Positions 31,755-44,237 of a DNA stretch of 64,000 nucleotides are shown one piece after another. Source of the DNA: Bathynomus jamesi (lineage: Eukaryota > Arthropoda > Malacostraca > Isopoda > Cirolanidae); NCBI GenBank assembly GCA_023014485.1, contig JAJOZX010002574.1, positions 416,501-480,500 on the forward strand, written 5' to 3'. A program made the position numbers and the translations under genes. The number at the start of each line of letters is the position of its first letter. The stretch's first letter is position 1. The notes beneath the pieces were generated by a model. The model was not told the origin of the DNA. It worked only from the letters and a program-made list of their open reading frames with translations, and searched no databases.

Positions 31755-32362
31755 CTCCTCCCCTACAAGTTTAGTCTGTCAGGGGGATGAGGGACCCTAG
31801 ACGACCTGCGGAGCGGGGTTGATGTAGTAGGATTTGGTGCAACCTGTATAGGCGGGCAAGTTGAACCATTTTCCGGAGGATCAGTTCTCTCTTCCGGAAG
31901 ACTCTGGTCCTTCTGCACTTCACGTTCCCATATCTGGTCCTGATGGCGTTTAATAGAACGACCATCTTCTAGTTGGCACTTGAAGGAAACAGGGCCGTTC
32001 TCTCCTGCACAGTTGCAGGAACCCATTTTGGTCCAGCCCCATAGTTGCGAATCACAACTGGATCATTAGGTTTCGCTTCTAGAACTCTCCCTCTTTTAGT
32101 GTCGTGGTACAACTTCTGTTTTTCCTGATGGCGTAAAAACTCGTTGTTGTAACGTTTCGTTTGGACGTAACAAATCGAAAACTGAACGAATTCCCCGGCA
32201 ATCAGAAGTTTAGAGGGAGACACCCCGTCGTGGTGTGTGGTGTTATTCGATATTTAAACAAAAATTTATCCAACACCACTTGCATTTCCTCCCGACGAGA
32301 ATGACGCAAGGCCGACTTGAAAGTACGGACCATGTTTTCCGCGAGACCGTTAGTAGACGGGT
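31755..32362 (-). pseudogene. E2 integrase 3' end
   Basis: Minus-strand coding for the final part of pol: the region around FKYRITPHTTT is frame-disturbed, followed by MSPSKLLIAGEFVQF, RHQEKQKLYHDTKRGRVLEA and KPNDPVVIRNYGAGPKWVPA, a chromodomain-free C-terminal tail. It joins in principle to 37565 on the far side of E1, with about 27 bases of integrase missing at the junction. Frame break near 31970 (GPV region). Confidence 0.85.
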
Positions 32363-32788
32363 TGAGGTGACGTGTATGTATATATATGTATATAGTCTAA
32401 AAGTCACTAAAGAGTAAATATCACTAAATCTAAGCTGAATGGCAAGACGAAGCCATAAACGAACCAACGGGCTGTTCGTATTGCTTTGGTCTGGCCTAGA
32501 CATGTTTTTTCCTATCTGACCTAATCTTTGGTGCTGAGTAAAATTAGGTGATGAATCTAAGTGTAACAAATCGGGTAGGAAGTTGTTCGTAATTAAGTAT
32601 AGTTAGGGGTAATGTCTATAGCTTCTAAATTGGTAATGTAAGAGAGAGTTAGGTAGGCTGTTTGTGGGACACAGGAATAAAAACGGTAGGCTTCAAGGAA
32701 TACCAAATTCAACGCACCGGTAAGTGCTTTTGATTGTTGCTAGAACCTAAGTAACCTAACTGAGGGTGTCTACCCCCACGCTATCACA
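32363..32788 (+). repeat. E1 5' LTR and adjacent primer-binding site
   Basis: 426-bp LTR TGAGGTGACG...TATCACA. Immediately after it, TTTGGCGACGAGGATGGG (32789-32806) is the probable tRNA primer-binding site; the tRNA was not identified. Confidence 0.9.
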
Positions 32789-33208
32789 TTTGGCGACGAG
32801 GATGGGATTTGGCTCATTTGGTAAATTTTGTTCATTGGGTTAAATTTGGCCTCATGGGTTAATTTGGCTTTTTGGGTTAATTGGCTTATTGGGTTCAAGT
32901 GGTTGTTTGGAAAATGGATGCAGACTAGTGGGTCGTCCGATTGGTTTGTTTGTGTGGGGAAAGCTACCGTACTATAGCGTAGGTCCCGCCGCCCTAATTC
33001 TAAAAAACTAATTCCTACTCAGCCCTAACTCTAAAAACTAATTCTACTCAGCCCTAACTCTAAAACTAATTCTTACTCAGCCCTAACTCTAATACAATTC
33101 ACTATTCAGCCCTAACTCTAATAAAATTCACTATTCAGTAACTAGACCAAATTTAAACCTAACCTAACCTACTTCACGTGAGTTGGTCTAATTCGGTTTT
33201 GCTCTAGC

Positions 33209-36200
33209 ATGTCGGTGATTGGCCATATAAGCCCCTACGAAGACAATGGGGAGGACTTCGAAGCTTATGCCACTAGGGTGAGGTTGTTTTTCGAGGCAAA
33301 TTCCATTCCGGATGCTAAGAAAGTACCTACCTTTTTAACTATAATAGGCCCTAAAACGTTTGGTTTAGTTATGGACCTAGTTTCTCCTAAAGCACCGGAA
33401 ACTTGCACCTATAAGGAATTGGTACAGGCCCTAACCGATCACTACAAACCCCGAGTAGTTCTCATCTATGAACGTTTCAAATTTTATTCAAGGCATCAGA
33501 CGGGAAATGAAAACATTGCAGAGTTTGTTGCAGGAATAAAAAGCCATAGCCGTACGTGTAAATTTGGGGACAAATTAGATGAAATGCTAAGAGATAGGTT
33601 TGTAATGGGTCTCAAAGAGGAGTCTACCCAGAGAGCCCTATTAGCCATACAGGACCTAACTTTTAGTCAGGCTGTAGAAATAGCTACGGCTAGAGAAGCA
33701 GCTGCTAAAGATGTTAGAGCTTTTGGAAATCATAGTAGTAAAGCCCAACACGTAAATAGCTTTAAATCTTCTAGGCCTGGCAGACCTAACGAGCCTACTA
33801 GACAGGCAAATAAAAGGTATGAGGCGAATATGACTAAGCCTACTAATTCTACTAAGCCTTCCAAGCCATGTACAGGGTGTGGAAAACACCATTGGAAGAA
33901 AGATTGCCCTTTTAAAGAAGCAGTTTGCCGAAACTGTAGTAAAATAGGCCACATAGCTAAAGTGTGTTATTCAAAGAAAACAAAGGGTGAAAATTCTAAT
34001 TTTAACATTTCTAGTATAAATCCTCAAAAGGGAAATACTTCGAACATTGGAGTGGAGTACCTATTCTATGAGCAGCAAAGTGGGAAAAATACAGGCCCAT
34101 ATATTGTAGAGGTAGGCCTAGATGGAATTACAGTTCCTCTAGAATTGGATACGGGTGCTGCCCGGACGGTCATGTCCAAGGTAGTTTTTGATAAGATTTT
34201 CAAAAACACACCTAAACTACATGCATCTAAAACAATTTTGAAGAAGTACGGTGACATACAAATACCTATTTGTGGAGAAGCATACGTCACAGTTACACTT
34301 AACCAGAAAACTTTGTCTCATCCCTTAACCCTTTTAGTGGTGGATGAGCAAGGGCCTACTCTACTAGGCCGTGATTGGATTGATGCTTTGGAAATGCCAA
34401 TTGACAAAATCTTGCCAAGGGGTCAGGCAGATGTGCATACACTTTCATATCCATCTGACATAGACTCATTGTTAAGGGAGTTTTCTTCTATTTTTGGGCC
34501 TGAAGTAGGCAACCTAAAAGGCCATCAGGTCTGCATAGAAGTAGATCCTAATGTAACTCCGAAATTTTGTAAGGCTCGTTCAATTGCGCATGCACTGCGG
34601 GAGAAGGTAGATTTAGAAATTGACAGGCTGCTAAAAGATAAAATTATTGAACCAGTCACACACGCTAAGTGGGCTGCCCCAGTAGTTCCTGTACTAAAAC
34701 CGGACAAGTCCGTGCGGTTATGCGGGGATTACCGTTTACAGCAAATAGAGCCGTCCTTCTAGATTGCTATCCTATACCCAAGCCTGATGAATTATTTAGC
34801 TCTCTTGCTGGGGGAAAATATTTCACAAAATCGATATGTCCCAAGCCTATGCTCACTAAGTTTAGATGAAAACTCTAAAGAATTAACTATCATAAATACG
34901 CACCGAGGCCTATATAAGTACAATAGGCTATGCTATGGAATAGCATCGGCTCCAGGTATTTTTCAGAGGACAATGGACCAAGTTCTAGGTCACATTCCAG
35001 GGGTACTTTGCTTTCTAGATGATGTCCTCATTTCAGGTTCGACTAAAAAAGAACACCTAACTAGATTAACCACGGTTCTAAAAAGACTCCGGGATGCTGG
35101 ACTTAAGCTAAAGAGAGAAAAGTGTTCATGGGTCACTAACGAGGTTTCATATTTAGGGTTCCGCATAGATGCCTCAGGCATTCATCCAACGGTGGATAAA
35201 CTAGAAGCAATAGAAAAGGCACCACCTCCACAAAACATCACACAGTTACAAGCTTATTTAGGTCTCCTAAATTTTTATAGGAAATTTTTGCCTAATGCAT
35301 CGACTTTCCTTGAACCCCTAAATAAGCTATTACGATCTGGGGAACAGTGGAGATGGGAGAAAACTCAAAAGGAAGCATTTGAGGCTTCCAAGGACGTACT
35401 ACTAAAGTCCACTCTCCTAGTGCATTATGATCCTAAACTTCTCTCGTAGTTTCAGCAGACAGCAGTTCTTATGGAATTGGGGCAGTGTTATCTCACCACA
35501 TTGATGGTGTAGATAGGCCTATCTGTTTTGCTTCTAGAACACTAACTGAGACGGAAAGACGATATGCACAAGTGGAACGTGAAGCATTAGCCTTAGTATT
35601 TGCAGTAAAAAAATTTCATTTCTATCTATGGGGTCATGAATTTAAACTAATTACTGACCATAAGCCTCTTTTAGGTTTATTTTCACCTAATAAAAATATT
35701 CCAGTTATGGCCTCAGGTAGGATTCAACGATGGGCACTGATTCTACAAGCCTATAAATTTGACTTAGTACATCGGTCAGGTAAACTTCTAGGTACGGCTG
35801 ATGCGCTAAGTAGGTTGCCCTTAGAAAATCCAAATGATTGTGTACCTATACCTACAGAATGGGTTCACTTGGTGGAGTTTTTGGAATCCACTCCAGTATC
35901 TGCAGTACAAATAGAGCAGTGGACAAAATCAGACCCTATTCTGTCTAGGGTCATCCATTTCTGCTCAGTTGGTTGGCCTACTAAGGTTGAGAGTGAATTA
36001 CAGCCTTTTATTCAGCGTCAGTCTGGCCTCTCTATTCAAAATGGCTGTCTCTTATGGGGCCACAGAGTGATTATTCCAAATAAAGGCAGGTCGAATTTAG
36101 TGAAGGAACTTCACGCTGAACACATGGGCGCAACAAAAATGAAAGAGCTGGCGAGAGCTTATTTCTGGTGGCCTGGTTTAGATGGAGAACTCGAATCATT

Positions 36201-37139
36201 GGTTCGTTCCTGTCAAAGCTGCCTAGAGAACAGAGATCTCCCAAGGAAAAGTCCACTTCATCCTTGGGAATGGCCTACTATACCGTGGCATAGGATCCAT
36301 GTTGACTATGCAGGTCCTATAAATAATACTTATTTCCTAGTCATTGTGGACGCCTACTCTAAGTGGGTGGAAATTTTTCCAACCACTTCCACGACTTCGG
36401 GTGTTACTATTCGCTTACTCCCGTTCAGTTTCGCTCGATGGGGTTTACCCGTAGTCCTGGTTTCCGACAATGGTACTTGTTTTACCAGTGAGGAATTTCG
36501 TTCCTTCGTCCACCTAAATGGCATTAGACATGTCCGATCTAGTGTTTTCCACCCGTCTACTAACGGTCTCGCGGAAAACATGGTCCGTACTTTCAAGTCG
36601 GCCTTGCGTCATTCTCGTGGGGAGGAAATGCAAGTGGTGTTGGATAAATTTTTGTTTAAATATCGAATAACACCACACACCACGACAGGGTGTCTCCCTC
36701 TAAACTTCTGATTGGCCGGGGAATTCGTTCAGTTTTTGATTTGTTACGTCCAAACGAAATGTTACAACAACGAGTTTTACGCCATCAGGAAAAACAGAAG
36801 TTGTACCACGACACTAAAAGAGGGAGAGTTCTAGAAGCGAAACCTAATGATCCAGTTGTGATTCGCAACTATGGGGCTGGACCAAAATGGGTTCCTGCAA
36901 CTGTGCAGAGAACGGGCCCTGTTTCCTTCAAGTGCCAACTAGAAGATGGTCGTTCTATTAAACGCCATCAGGACCAGATATGGGAACGGAAGTGCAGAAG
37001 GACCAGAGTCTTCCGGAAGAGAGAACTGATCCTCCGGAAAATGGTTCAACTTGCCCGCCTATACAGGTTGCACCTGATCCTACTACATCAACCCCGCTCC
37101 GCAGGTCGTCTAGGGTCCCTCATCCCCCTGACAGACTAA
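33209..37139 (+). pseudogene. E1 gag-pol
   Basis: Starts MSVIGHISPYEDNGEDF at 33209. Gag: ETCTYKELVQALTDHYKP, then FKFYSRHQTGNENIAEFV; two zinc knuckles CTGCGKHHWKKDC and CRNCSKIGHIAKVC (33870-33970). Protease: LELDTGAARTVMS (34139) and LLGRDW. RT: KWAAPVVPVLKP, CGDYR, GIASAPGIFQRTMD, and FLDDVLISG (about 35010) as the YxDD-equivalent block. RNase H: FASRTLTETERRYAQVEREA, TDHKPLLGLF. Integrase: HAEHMGATKMKELARAYFWW, HRIHVDYAGP, VSDNGTCF and GLAENMVRTFK (DD35E pattern). Frame breaks near 34740, 34830, 34855, 35450 and 36700; most are single-base losses against E2. K02A2.6-like/Mag-like gypsy by protein look. Confidence 0.9.
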
Positions 37140-37155
37140 ACTTGTAGGGGAGGAG

Positions 37156-37564
37156 TGAGGTGACGTGTATGTATATATATGTATATAGTCTAAAAGTCAC
37201 TAAAGAGTAAATATCACTAAATCTAAGCTGAAATGGCAAGACGAAGCCATAAACGAACCAACGGGCTGTTCGTATTGCTTTGGTCTGGCCTAGACATGTT
37301 TTTTTCCTATCTGACCTAATCTTTGGTGCTGAGTAAAATTAGGTGATGAATCTAAGGTAACAAATCGGGTAGGAAGTTGTTCGTACTTAAGTATAGTTAG
37401 GGGTAATGTCTATAGCTTCTAAATTGGTAATGTAAGAGAGAGTTAGGTAGGCTGTTGTGGGACACAGGAATAAAACGGTAGGCTTCAAGGAATACCAAAT
37501 TCAACGCACCGGTAAGTGCTTTTGATTGTTTGCTAGAACCTAAGTAACCTAACTGGGGTGTCTA
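37156..37564 (+). repeat. E1 3' LTR, 3'-truncated
   Basis: Preceded by polypurine AGGGGAGGAG (37146-37155). Matches the E1 5' LTR with mostly single-base indels (for example AAATGG versus AATGG), missing the last bases. Confidence 0.9.
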
Positions 37565-40500
37565 ATGCCATTTAGGTGGACGAAGGAACGAAATTCCTCA
37601 CTGGTAAAACAAGTACCATTGTCGGAAACCAGGACTACGGGTAAACCCCATCGAGCGAAAACTGAACGGAGTAAGCGAATAGTAACACCCGAAGTCGTGG
37701 AAGTGGTTGGAAAAATTTCCACCCACTTAGAGTAGGCGTCCACAATGACTAGGAAATAATATTATTTATAGGACCTGCATAGTCAACATGGATCCTATGC
37801 CACGGTATAGTAGGCCATTCCCAAGGATGAAGTGGACTTTTCCTTGGGAGATCTCTGTTCTCTAGGCAGCTTTGACAGGAACGAACCAATGATTCGAGTT
37901 CTCCATCTAAACCAGGCCACCAGAAATAAGCTCTCGCCAGCTCTTTCATTTTTGTTGCGCCCATGTGTTCAGCGTGAAGTTCCTTCACTAAATTCGACCT
38001 GCCTTTATTTGGAATAATCACTCTGTGGCCCCATAAGAGACAGCCATTTTGAATAGAGAGGCCAGACTGACGCTGATAAAAGGCTGTAATTCACTCTCAA
38101 CCTTAGTAGGCCAACCAACTGAGCAGAAATGGATGACCCTAGACAGAATAGGGTCTGATTTTGTCCACTGCTCTATTTGTACTGCAGATACTGGAGTGGA
38201 TTCCAAAAACTCCACCAAGTGAACCCATTCTGTAGGTATAGGTACACAATCATTTGGATTTTCTAAGGGCAACCTACTTAGCGCATCAGCCGTACCTAGA
38301 AGTTTACCTGACCGATGTACTAAGTCAAATTTATAGGCTTGTAGAATCAGTGCCCATCGTTGAATCCTACCTGAGGCCATAACTGGAATATTTTTATTAG
38401 GTGAAAATAAACCTAAAAGAGGCTTATGGTCAGTAATTAGTTTAAATTCATGACCCCATAGATAGAAATGAAATTTTTTTACTGCAAATACTAAGGCTAA
38501 TGCTTCACGTTCCACTTGTGCATATCGTCTTTCCGTCTCAGTTAGTGTTCTAGAAGCAAAACAGATAGGCCTATCTACACCATCAATGTGGTGAGATAAC
38601 ACTGCCCCAATTCCATAAGAACTGCTGTCTGCTGAAACTACGAGAGGAAGTTTAGGATCATAATGCACTAGGAGAGTGGACTTTAGTAGTACGTCCTTGG
38701 AAGCCTCAAATGCTTCCTTTTGAGTTTTCTCCCATCTCCACTGTTCCCCAGATCGTAATAGCTTATTTAGGGGTTCAAGGAAAGTCGATGCATTAGGCAA
38801 AAATTTCCTATAAAAGTTTAGGAGACCTAAATAAGCTTGTAACTGTGTGATGTTTTGTGGAGGTGGTGCCTTTTCTATTGCTTCTAGTTTATCCACCGTT
38901 GGATGAATGCCTGAGGCATCTATGCGGAACCCTAAATATGAAACCTCGTTAGTGACCCATGAACACTTTTCTCTCTTTAGCTTAAGTCCAGCATCCCGGA
39001 GTCTTTTTAGAACCGTGGTTAATCTAGTTAGGTGTTCTTTTTTAGTCGAACCTGAAATGAGGACATCATCTAGAAAGCAAAGTACCCCTGGAATGTGACC
39101 TAGAACTTGGTCCATTGTCCTCTGAAAAATACCTGGAGCCGATGCTATTCCATAGCATAGCCTATTGTACTTATATAGGCCTCGGTGCGTATTTATGATA
39201 GTTAATTCTTTAGAGTTTTCATCTAAACTTAGTTGAGCATAGGCTTGGGACATATCGAGTTTTGTGAAATATTTACCCCCAGCAAGAGAGCTAAATAATT
39301 CATCAGGCTTGGGTATAGGATAGCAATCTAGAAGGACGGCTCTATTTGCTGTTAAACGGTAATCCCCGCATAACCGCACGGACTTGTCCGGTTTTAGTAC
39401 AGGAACTACTGGGGCAGCCCACTTAGCGTGTGTGACTGGTTCAATAATTTTATCTTTTAGCAGCCTGTCAATTTCTAAATCTACCTTCTCCCGCAGTGCA
39501 TGCGCAATTGAACGAGCCTTACAAAATTTCGGAGTTACATTAGGATCTACTTCTATGCAGACCTGATGGCCTTTTAGGTTGCCTACTTCAGGCCCAAAAA
39601 TAGAAGAAAACTCCCTTAACAATGAGTCTATGTCAGATGGATATGAGAGTGTATGCACATCTGCCTGACCCCTTGGCAAGATTTTGTCAATTGGCATTTC
39701 CAAAGCATCAATCCAATCACGGCCTAGTAGAGTAGGCCCTTGCTCATCCACCACTAAAAGGGTTAAGGGATGAGACAAAGTTTTCTGGTTAAGTGTAACT
39801 GTGACGTATGCTTCTCCACAAATAGGTATTTGTATGTCCCGTACTTCTTCAAAATCGTTTTAGATGCATGTAGTTTAGGTGTGTTTTTGAAAATCTTATC
39901 AAAAACTACCTTGGACATGACCGTCCGGGCAGCACCCGTATCCAATTCTAGAGGAACTGTAATTCCATTTAGGCCTACCTCTACAATATATGGGCCTGTA
40001 TTTTCCCACTTTGCTGCTCATAGAATAGGTACTCCACTCCAATGTTCGAAGTATTTCCCTTTTGAGGATTTATACTAGAAATGTTAAAATTAGAATTTTC
40101 ACCCTTTGTTTTCTTTGAAAAACACACTTTAGCTATGTGGCCTATTTTACTACAGTTTCGGCAAACTGCTTCTTTAAAAGGGCAATCTTTCTTCCAATGG
40201 TGTTTTCCACACCCTGTACATGGCTTGGAAGGCTTAGTAGAATTAGTAGGCTTAGTCGTATTCGCCTCATACCTTTTATTTGCCTGTCTAGTAGGCTCGT
40301 TAGGTCTGCCAGGCCTAGAAGATTTAAAGCTATTTACGTGTTGGGCTTTACTACTATGATTTCCAAAAGCTCTAACATCTTTAGCAGCTGCTTCTCTAGC
40401 CGTAGCTATTTCTACAGCCTGACTAAAAGTTAGGTCCTGTATGGCTAATAGGGCTCTCTGGGTAGACTCCTCTTTGAGACCCATTACAAACCTATCTCTT

Positions 40501-40880
40501 AGCATTTCATCTAATTTGTCCCCAAATTTACACGTACGGCTATGGCTTTTTATTCCTGCAACAAACTCTGCAATGCTTTCATTTCCCGTCTGATGCCTTG
40601 AATAAAATTTGAAACGTTCATAGATGAGAACTACTCGGGGTTTGTAGTGATCGGTTAGGGCCTGTACCAATTCATTATAGGTGCAAGTTTCCGGTGCTTT
40701 AGGAGAAACTAGGTCCATAACTAAACCAAACGTTTTAGGGCCTATTATAGTTAAAAAGGTAGGTACTTTCTTAGCATCCGGAATGGAATTTGCCTCGAAA
40801 AACAACCTCACCCTAGTGGCATAAGCTTCGAAGTCCTCCCCATTGTCTTCGTAGGGGCTTATATGGCCAATCACCGACAT
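37565..40880 (-). pseudogene. E2 gag-pol (main part)
   Basis: Same architecture as E1. Gag 40880-39981 (299 codons; two CCHC knuckles near 40210-40130), a short protease frame with DTGAARTVMS (39945-39763), then one uninterrupted 586-codon frame (39778-38018) covering the protease end (LLGRDW), RT (FLDDVLISG) and RNase H, then integrase pieces (38021-37749, 37743-37565) to the E1 junction. Breaks are one-base differences from E1: a lost A in GGGAAAATAC (about 39998), a lost T near 39842, and a lost T in TTTTATCAGC near 38077. No env. RT and RNase H look intact by motif; a full-length product is not encoded as assembled. Confidence 0.9.
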
Positions 40881-41262
40881 GCTAGAGCAAAACCGAATTA
40901 GGCCAACTCACGTGAAGTAGGTTAGGTTAGGTTTAAATTTGGTCTAGTTACTCAGTTAGGCTGAATAGTGAATTTATTAGAGTTAGGGCTGAGTAGGAAT
41001 TAGTTTTAGAGTTAGGGCTGAGTAGGAATTAGTTTTAGAGTTAGGGCTGAGTAGGAATTAGTTTTAGATTAGGGCGGCGGGACCTACGCTATAGTACGGT
41101 AGCTTCCCACACAAACAAACCAAATCGGACGACCCACTAGGCTACATCCAATTTTCCAAACAACCACTTGAAACCCAATAAGCCAAATTAACCCAATGAG
41201 CCAAATTTAACCCAATGAACAAAATTTAACCAAATGAGCCAAATCCCATCCTCGTCGCCAAA

Positions 41263-41691
41263 TGTGATAGCGTGGGGTAGACACCCCAGTTAGGTTACTT
41301 AGGTTCTAGCAAACAATCAAAAGCACTTACCGGTGCGTTGAATTAGGTATTCCTTGAAGCCTACCGTTTTATTCCTGTGTCCCACAACAGCCTACCTAAC
41401 TCTCTCTTACATTACCAATTTAGAAGCTATAGACATTACCCCTAACTATACTTAAGTACGAACAACTTCCTACCCGATTTGTCACCTTAGATTCATCACC
41501 TAATTTTACTCAGCACCAAAGATTAGGTCAGATAGGAAAAAACATGTCTAGGCCAGACCAAAGCAATACGAACAGCCGCGTTGGTTCGTTTATGACTTGC
41601 TCTTGCCATTCAGCTTAGATTTAGTGATATTTACCCTTTAGTGACTTTTAGACTATATACATATATATAAATATACATACACGTCACCTCA
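41263..41691 (-). repeat. E2 5' LTR
   Basis: 429-bp LTR; the primer-binding site complement CTCGTCGCCAAA lies at 41251-41262. It differs from the 3' LTR by a few small indels, suggesting a recent insertion. Confidence 0.93.
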
Positions 41692-41696
41692 TACAC

Positions 41697-42205
41697 TTAC
41701 GAAAAAAAGTGTAGATGTGGCTGTAAAGACTGTACAGTAATGTAGAAATGTGCGTGCACCCATTTTGGGTCTCCCATTTAAAGGTGTTTGTGGGGCAAGT
41801 GAAGATCATGAGTTTTTCAATACCTCACAGTACTATGGGGGGCACCGCTCGGCAGAGGAATCTCTTTAAATGGGGTTTGTAAGGACAGAGAGTATCCCCT
41901 AACCCAAGACGCTGCCTCCCTATATCCCACAACACTTGTGCTGAGCTGTGGGATCTATCCCCAGAAAGCCTTAATTTTACTACCTTAAACTATACCCTTT
42001 CTATCAACATGTGCGTCTAATCGATTTTTAAACATGTTTATAGACGTGCTACTAATTACTTCTACCGGCAAACTATTCCAGCTATTTACTATTCTATGCG
42101 TAAAAAAGTTTTTCGCAACTGCTGTCTCGAACCTTCTACTTGTCAACTTACATCCGTTATTTCTAGTCCTATTATATTGAGATATTTCGAAAAAGCTATC
42201 TCTAT
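41697..42205 (-). repeat. CR1 copy D, proximal 3' UTR
   Basis: Shared with copy E (53375-53690) and copy B (10291-10450): GTGGCTGTAAAGACTGTACA, CCCATTTTGGGTCTCCCATT, CAGTACTATGGGGGGCACCG, TATCCCCTAACCCAAGACGC. Confidence 0.85.
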
Positions 42206-44033
42206 CTACGTTATCGAACCCATTCGTATTTTGAAAACCTGGATTAGATCACCCCTTAACCTCCTAGTCTCGATTGTTGTCAATTTTAACTCCGTAAGCC
42301 TATCCTCGTACGACTTTGACCTAAGCGACGGAATCATCTTAGTTGCTCGTCTTTGAACTCTTTCGATTTTGTCTATATCTTTGCGCATATGCGGATTCCA
42401 AAATTGGACCGCGTACTCCAAATGGGGTCTAACTAATGATTTATAAAGTGGAACTATAATATCACGCGATTTGTACTCAAAATTTCGAGCTATAAAACCT
42501 AACACTTTGTTCGCCTTATTGACCGCTGCTGTACTTTGTTTCGCTACTTTTAAATCACCCGTGACTATAACTCCTAAATCTTTTTCCTGCTCTACGCTTG
42601 TTAAATCTTTCCCTGACATACTATACGCAAAATTACCGTTACGTGAACCTATATGCAAAATTTTGCACTTATCAACGTTAAATCTCATTTGCCATGTGAC
42701 TGACCAATCAACGATTTTATTCAGATCTTCCTGAATTTTACCTCTATCTTCGTCATTAATCGCCCTACCACCCAGCTTCGTGTCATCCGCAAACTATGAA
42801 ACTGTACTGACTAGGCCGACATCTAAATCGTTAATATATATAAGAAAAAGCAAGGGGCCCAATACAGAACCCTGAGGAACGCCACTCGCTACATTAGCCC
42901 AACACGACTCCGCTCCATCAACGACCACCCTCTGTTTCCTGCCTCGCAACCACTCTTCTAGCCAATTTATTACTACACCCCTGATTCCATGAGCCTTAGT
43001 TTTTTCAATGAGTCTTTTGTGCGGCACGGTGTCAAACGCTTTTTGAAAATCTAAATACACTACATCAACCACCCGATGTTTATCGTAAACGTCAACCACG
43101 CTTTGGAAAAATTCTAAAAGATTAGTTAAGCAAGATTTGTTTCGCTTAAATCCGTGCTGCGTATTTCTAACTAGCTTATGGAATTCTAAGTGTTCGACTA
43201 TACGATCCCTAATTATTGATTCCAGTAGCTTACCTACAACAGACGTTAAACTGATTGGTCTATAATTTCCCGCCGCACCTTTATCGCCTTTCTTAAAGAT
43301 AGGTGTTACGTTTGCTAACTTGAAATTATCTGGTACGCACCCCTCAGAAATAGACGCATTAAAAATCTTTGTTAGCGGCACAACAATGCTATCTTTTAAT
43401 TCTTTTAGTTGTATGGGATATATGGAATCCGGCCCCGGTGATTTACGCGTTTTCATTTTATCAATATAGCGCGTTACCTCCCCTTCACTAACCACTATAT
43501 TATCCAAAATATTACCATTATCAAACGGTATTATGTCCGTGACCGTAGGGATATTTGTTACATCTTCTATAGTAAAAACTGACGTAAAAAATTCGTTTAG
43601 CAAGGTAGCCATTTCCTTGTTTTCAGAAACTAGATCTCCGTTTAGATTTTTCAAAGGCCCCAAGACGCTTTTTACTGGATTTCTATTATTGACGTATTGA
43701 AAGAATCGCTTGGGGTTTTCTTTACCGTCACGAGCTATGGAGATTTCAAATTCGCGCTTGGACTTTTTTATTACACTTTTCGCTTCACGCCTTAGAGATA
43801 TGTAGTTGTTTCGTAACCACAAATTGTCTTTATCGCACTTATGTATCCTATAAGCCCTATCTCTACTCTTTATAATGTCTCCTACTCTAGAAGTAAACCA
43901 CAAGGGCTTGTTGTTTACTTTCGCACGCTTAATTTTGTACGGTACACATTCCTCATTTATAGTCCTAAATACTGTTTCGAACGATTCCCACATTAGTTTT
44001 GCGTTGGAGTTCCCCATCACGTTTTCCCAATTC
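42206..44033 (-). pseudogene. CR1-type LINE copy D, EN C-terminus and RT
   Basis: 5'-truncated at 44033 within the linker after endonuclease (NWENVMGNSNAKLMWESFET). RT is in one long frame to 42794: [99 protein letters not shown] (about 42795) lies immediately before FADDTK, the catalytic box, most simply AAG to TAG. Beyond it comes MRFNVDKCKILHIGSRNG, DLGVIVTGDL and RPHLEYAVQFWNPH, with a frame break near 42206-42230. Apart from the stop this is the best-preserved RT of the CR1s here. Confidence 0.88.
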
Positions 44034-44237
44034 CCAATATACTGAGTTACATTGTGTACATCCGATTGAATACACACAACGAATACAACAATGGTCGTTT
44101 TTCTTCACGTTTGCCTCAAGAATACACCCTGCGATTTATGAAACGCATTTATGCATCACCCTGTATAGTAGAGGGGATTACTATTGTAAAAATGCCTGCG
44201 CTTCAAAGCCCCACCGAATAGCGAAATATATATATGC
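44034..44237. other. Unassigned, non-coding
   Basis: CATCACCCTGTATAG near 44156 resembles a transposon terminus, but no partner end was found. Confidence 0.4.

Larger units (their letters stand above)
32363..37564 (+). mobile_element. Ty3/gypsy LTR retrotransposon E1, nested in E2
   Basis: Plus-strand element of the same family as E2 and nearly identical to it. 5' LTR 32363-32788; 3' LTR 37156-37564 lacks about its last 18 bases (CCCCACGCTATCACA). The right junction GGGGTGTCTAATGCC shares TGTCTA with E2 sequence CATGTCTAATGCC, suggesting a microhomology deletion removed the LTR end plus about 27 bases of E2. No intact TSD can be checked for this reason. Confidence 0.9.
31333..41691 (-). mobile_element. 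Ty3/gypsy LTR retrotransposon E2 (host of nested E1)
   Basis: Minus-strand element with LTRs at 31333-31754 and 41263-41691, flanked by the 5-bp TSD TACAC (31328-31332 and 41692-41696). Its body is split into 37565-41262 and 31755-32362 by E1 (32363-37564), inserted in the integrase region. It sits in the 3' UTR of CR1 copy D, and the empty version is visible at about 53690 in copy E. No env-like ORF. Confidence 0.93.
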
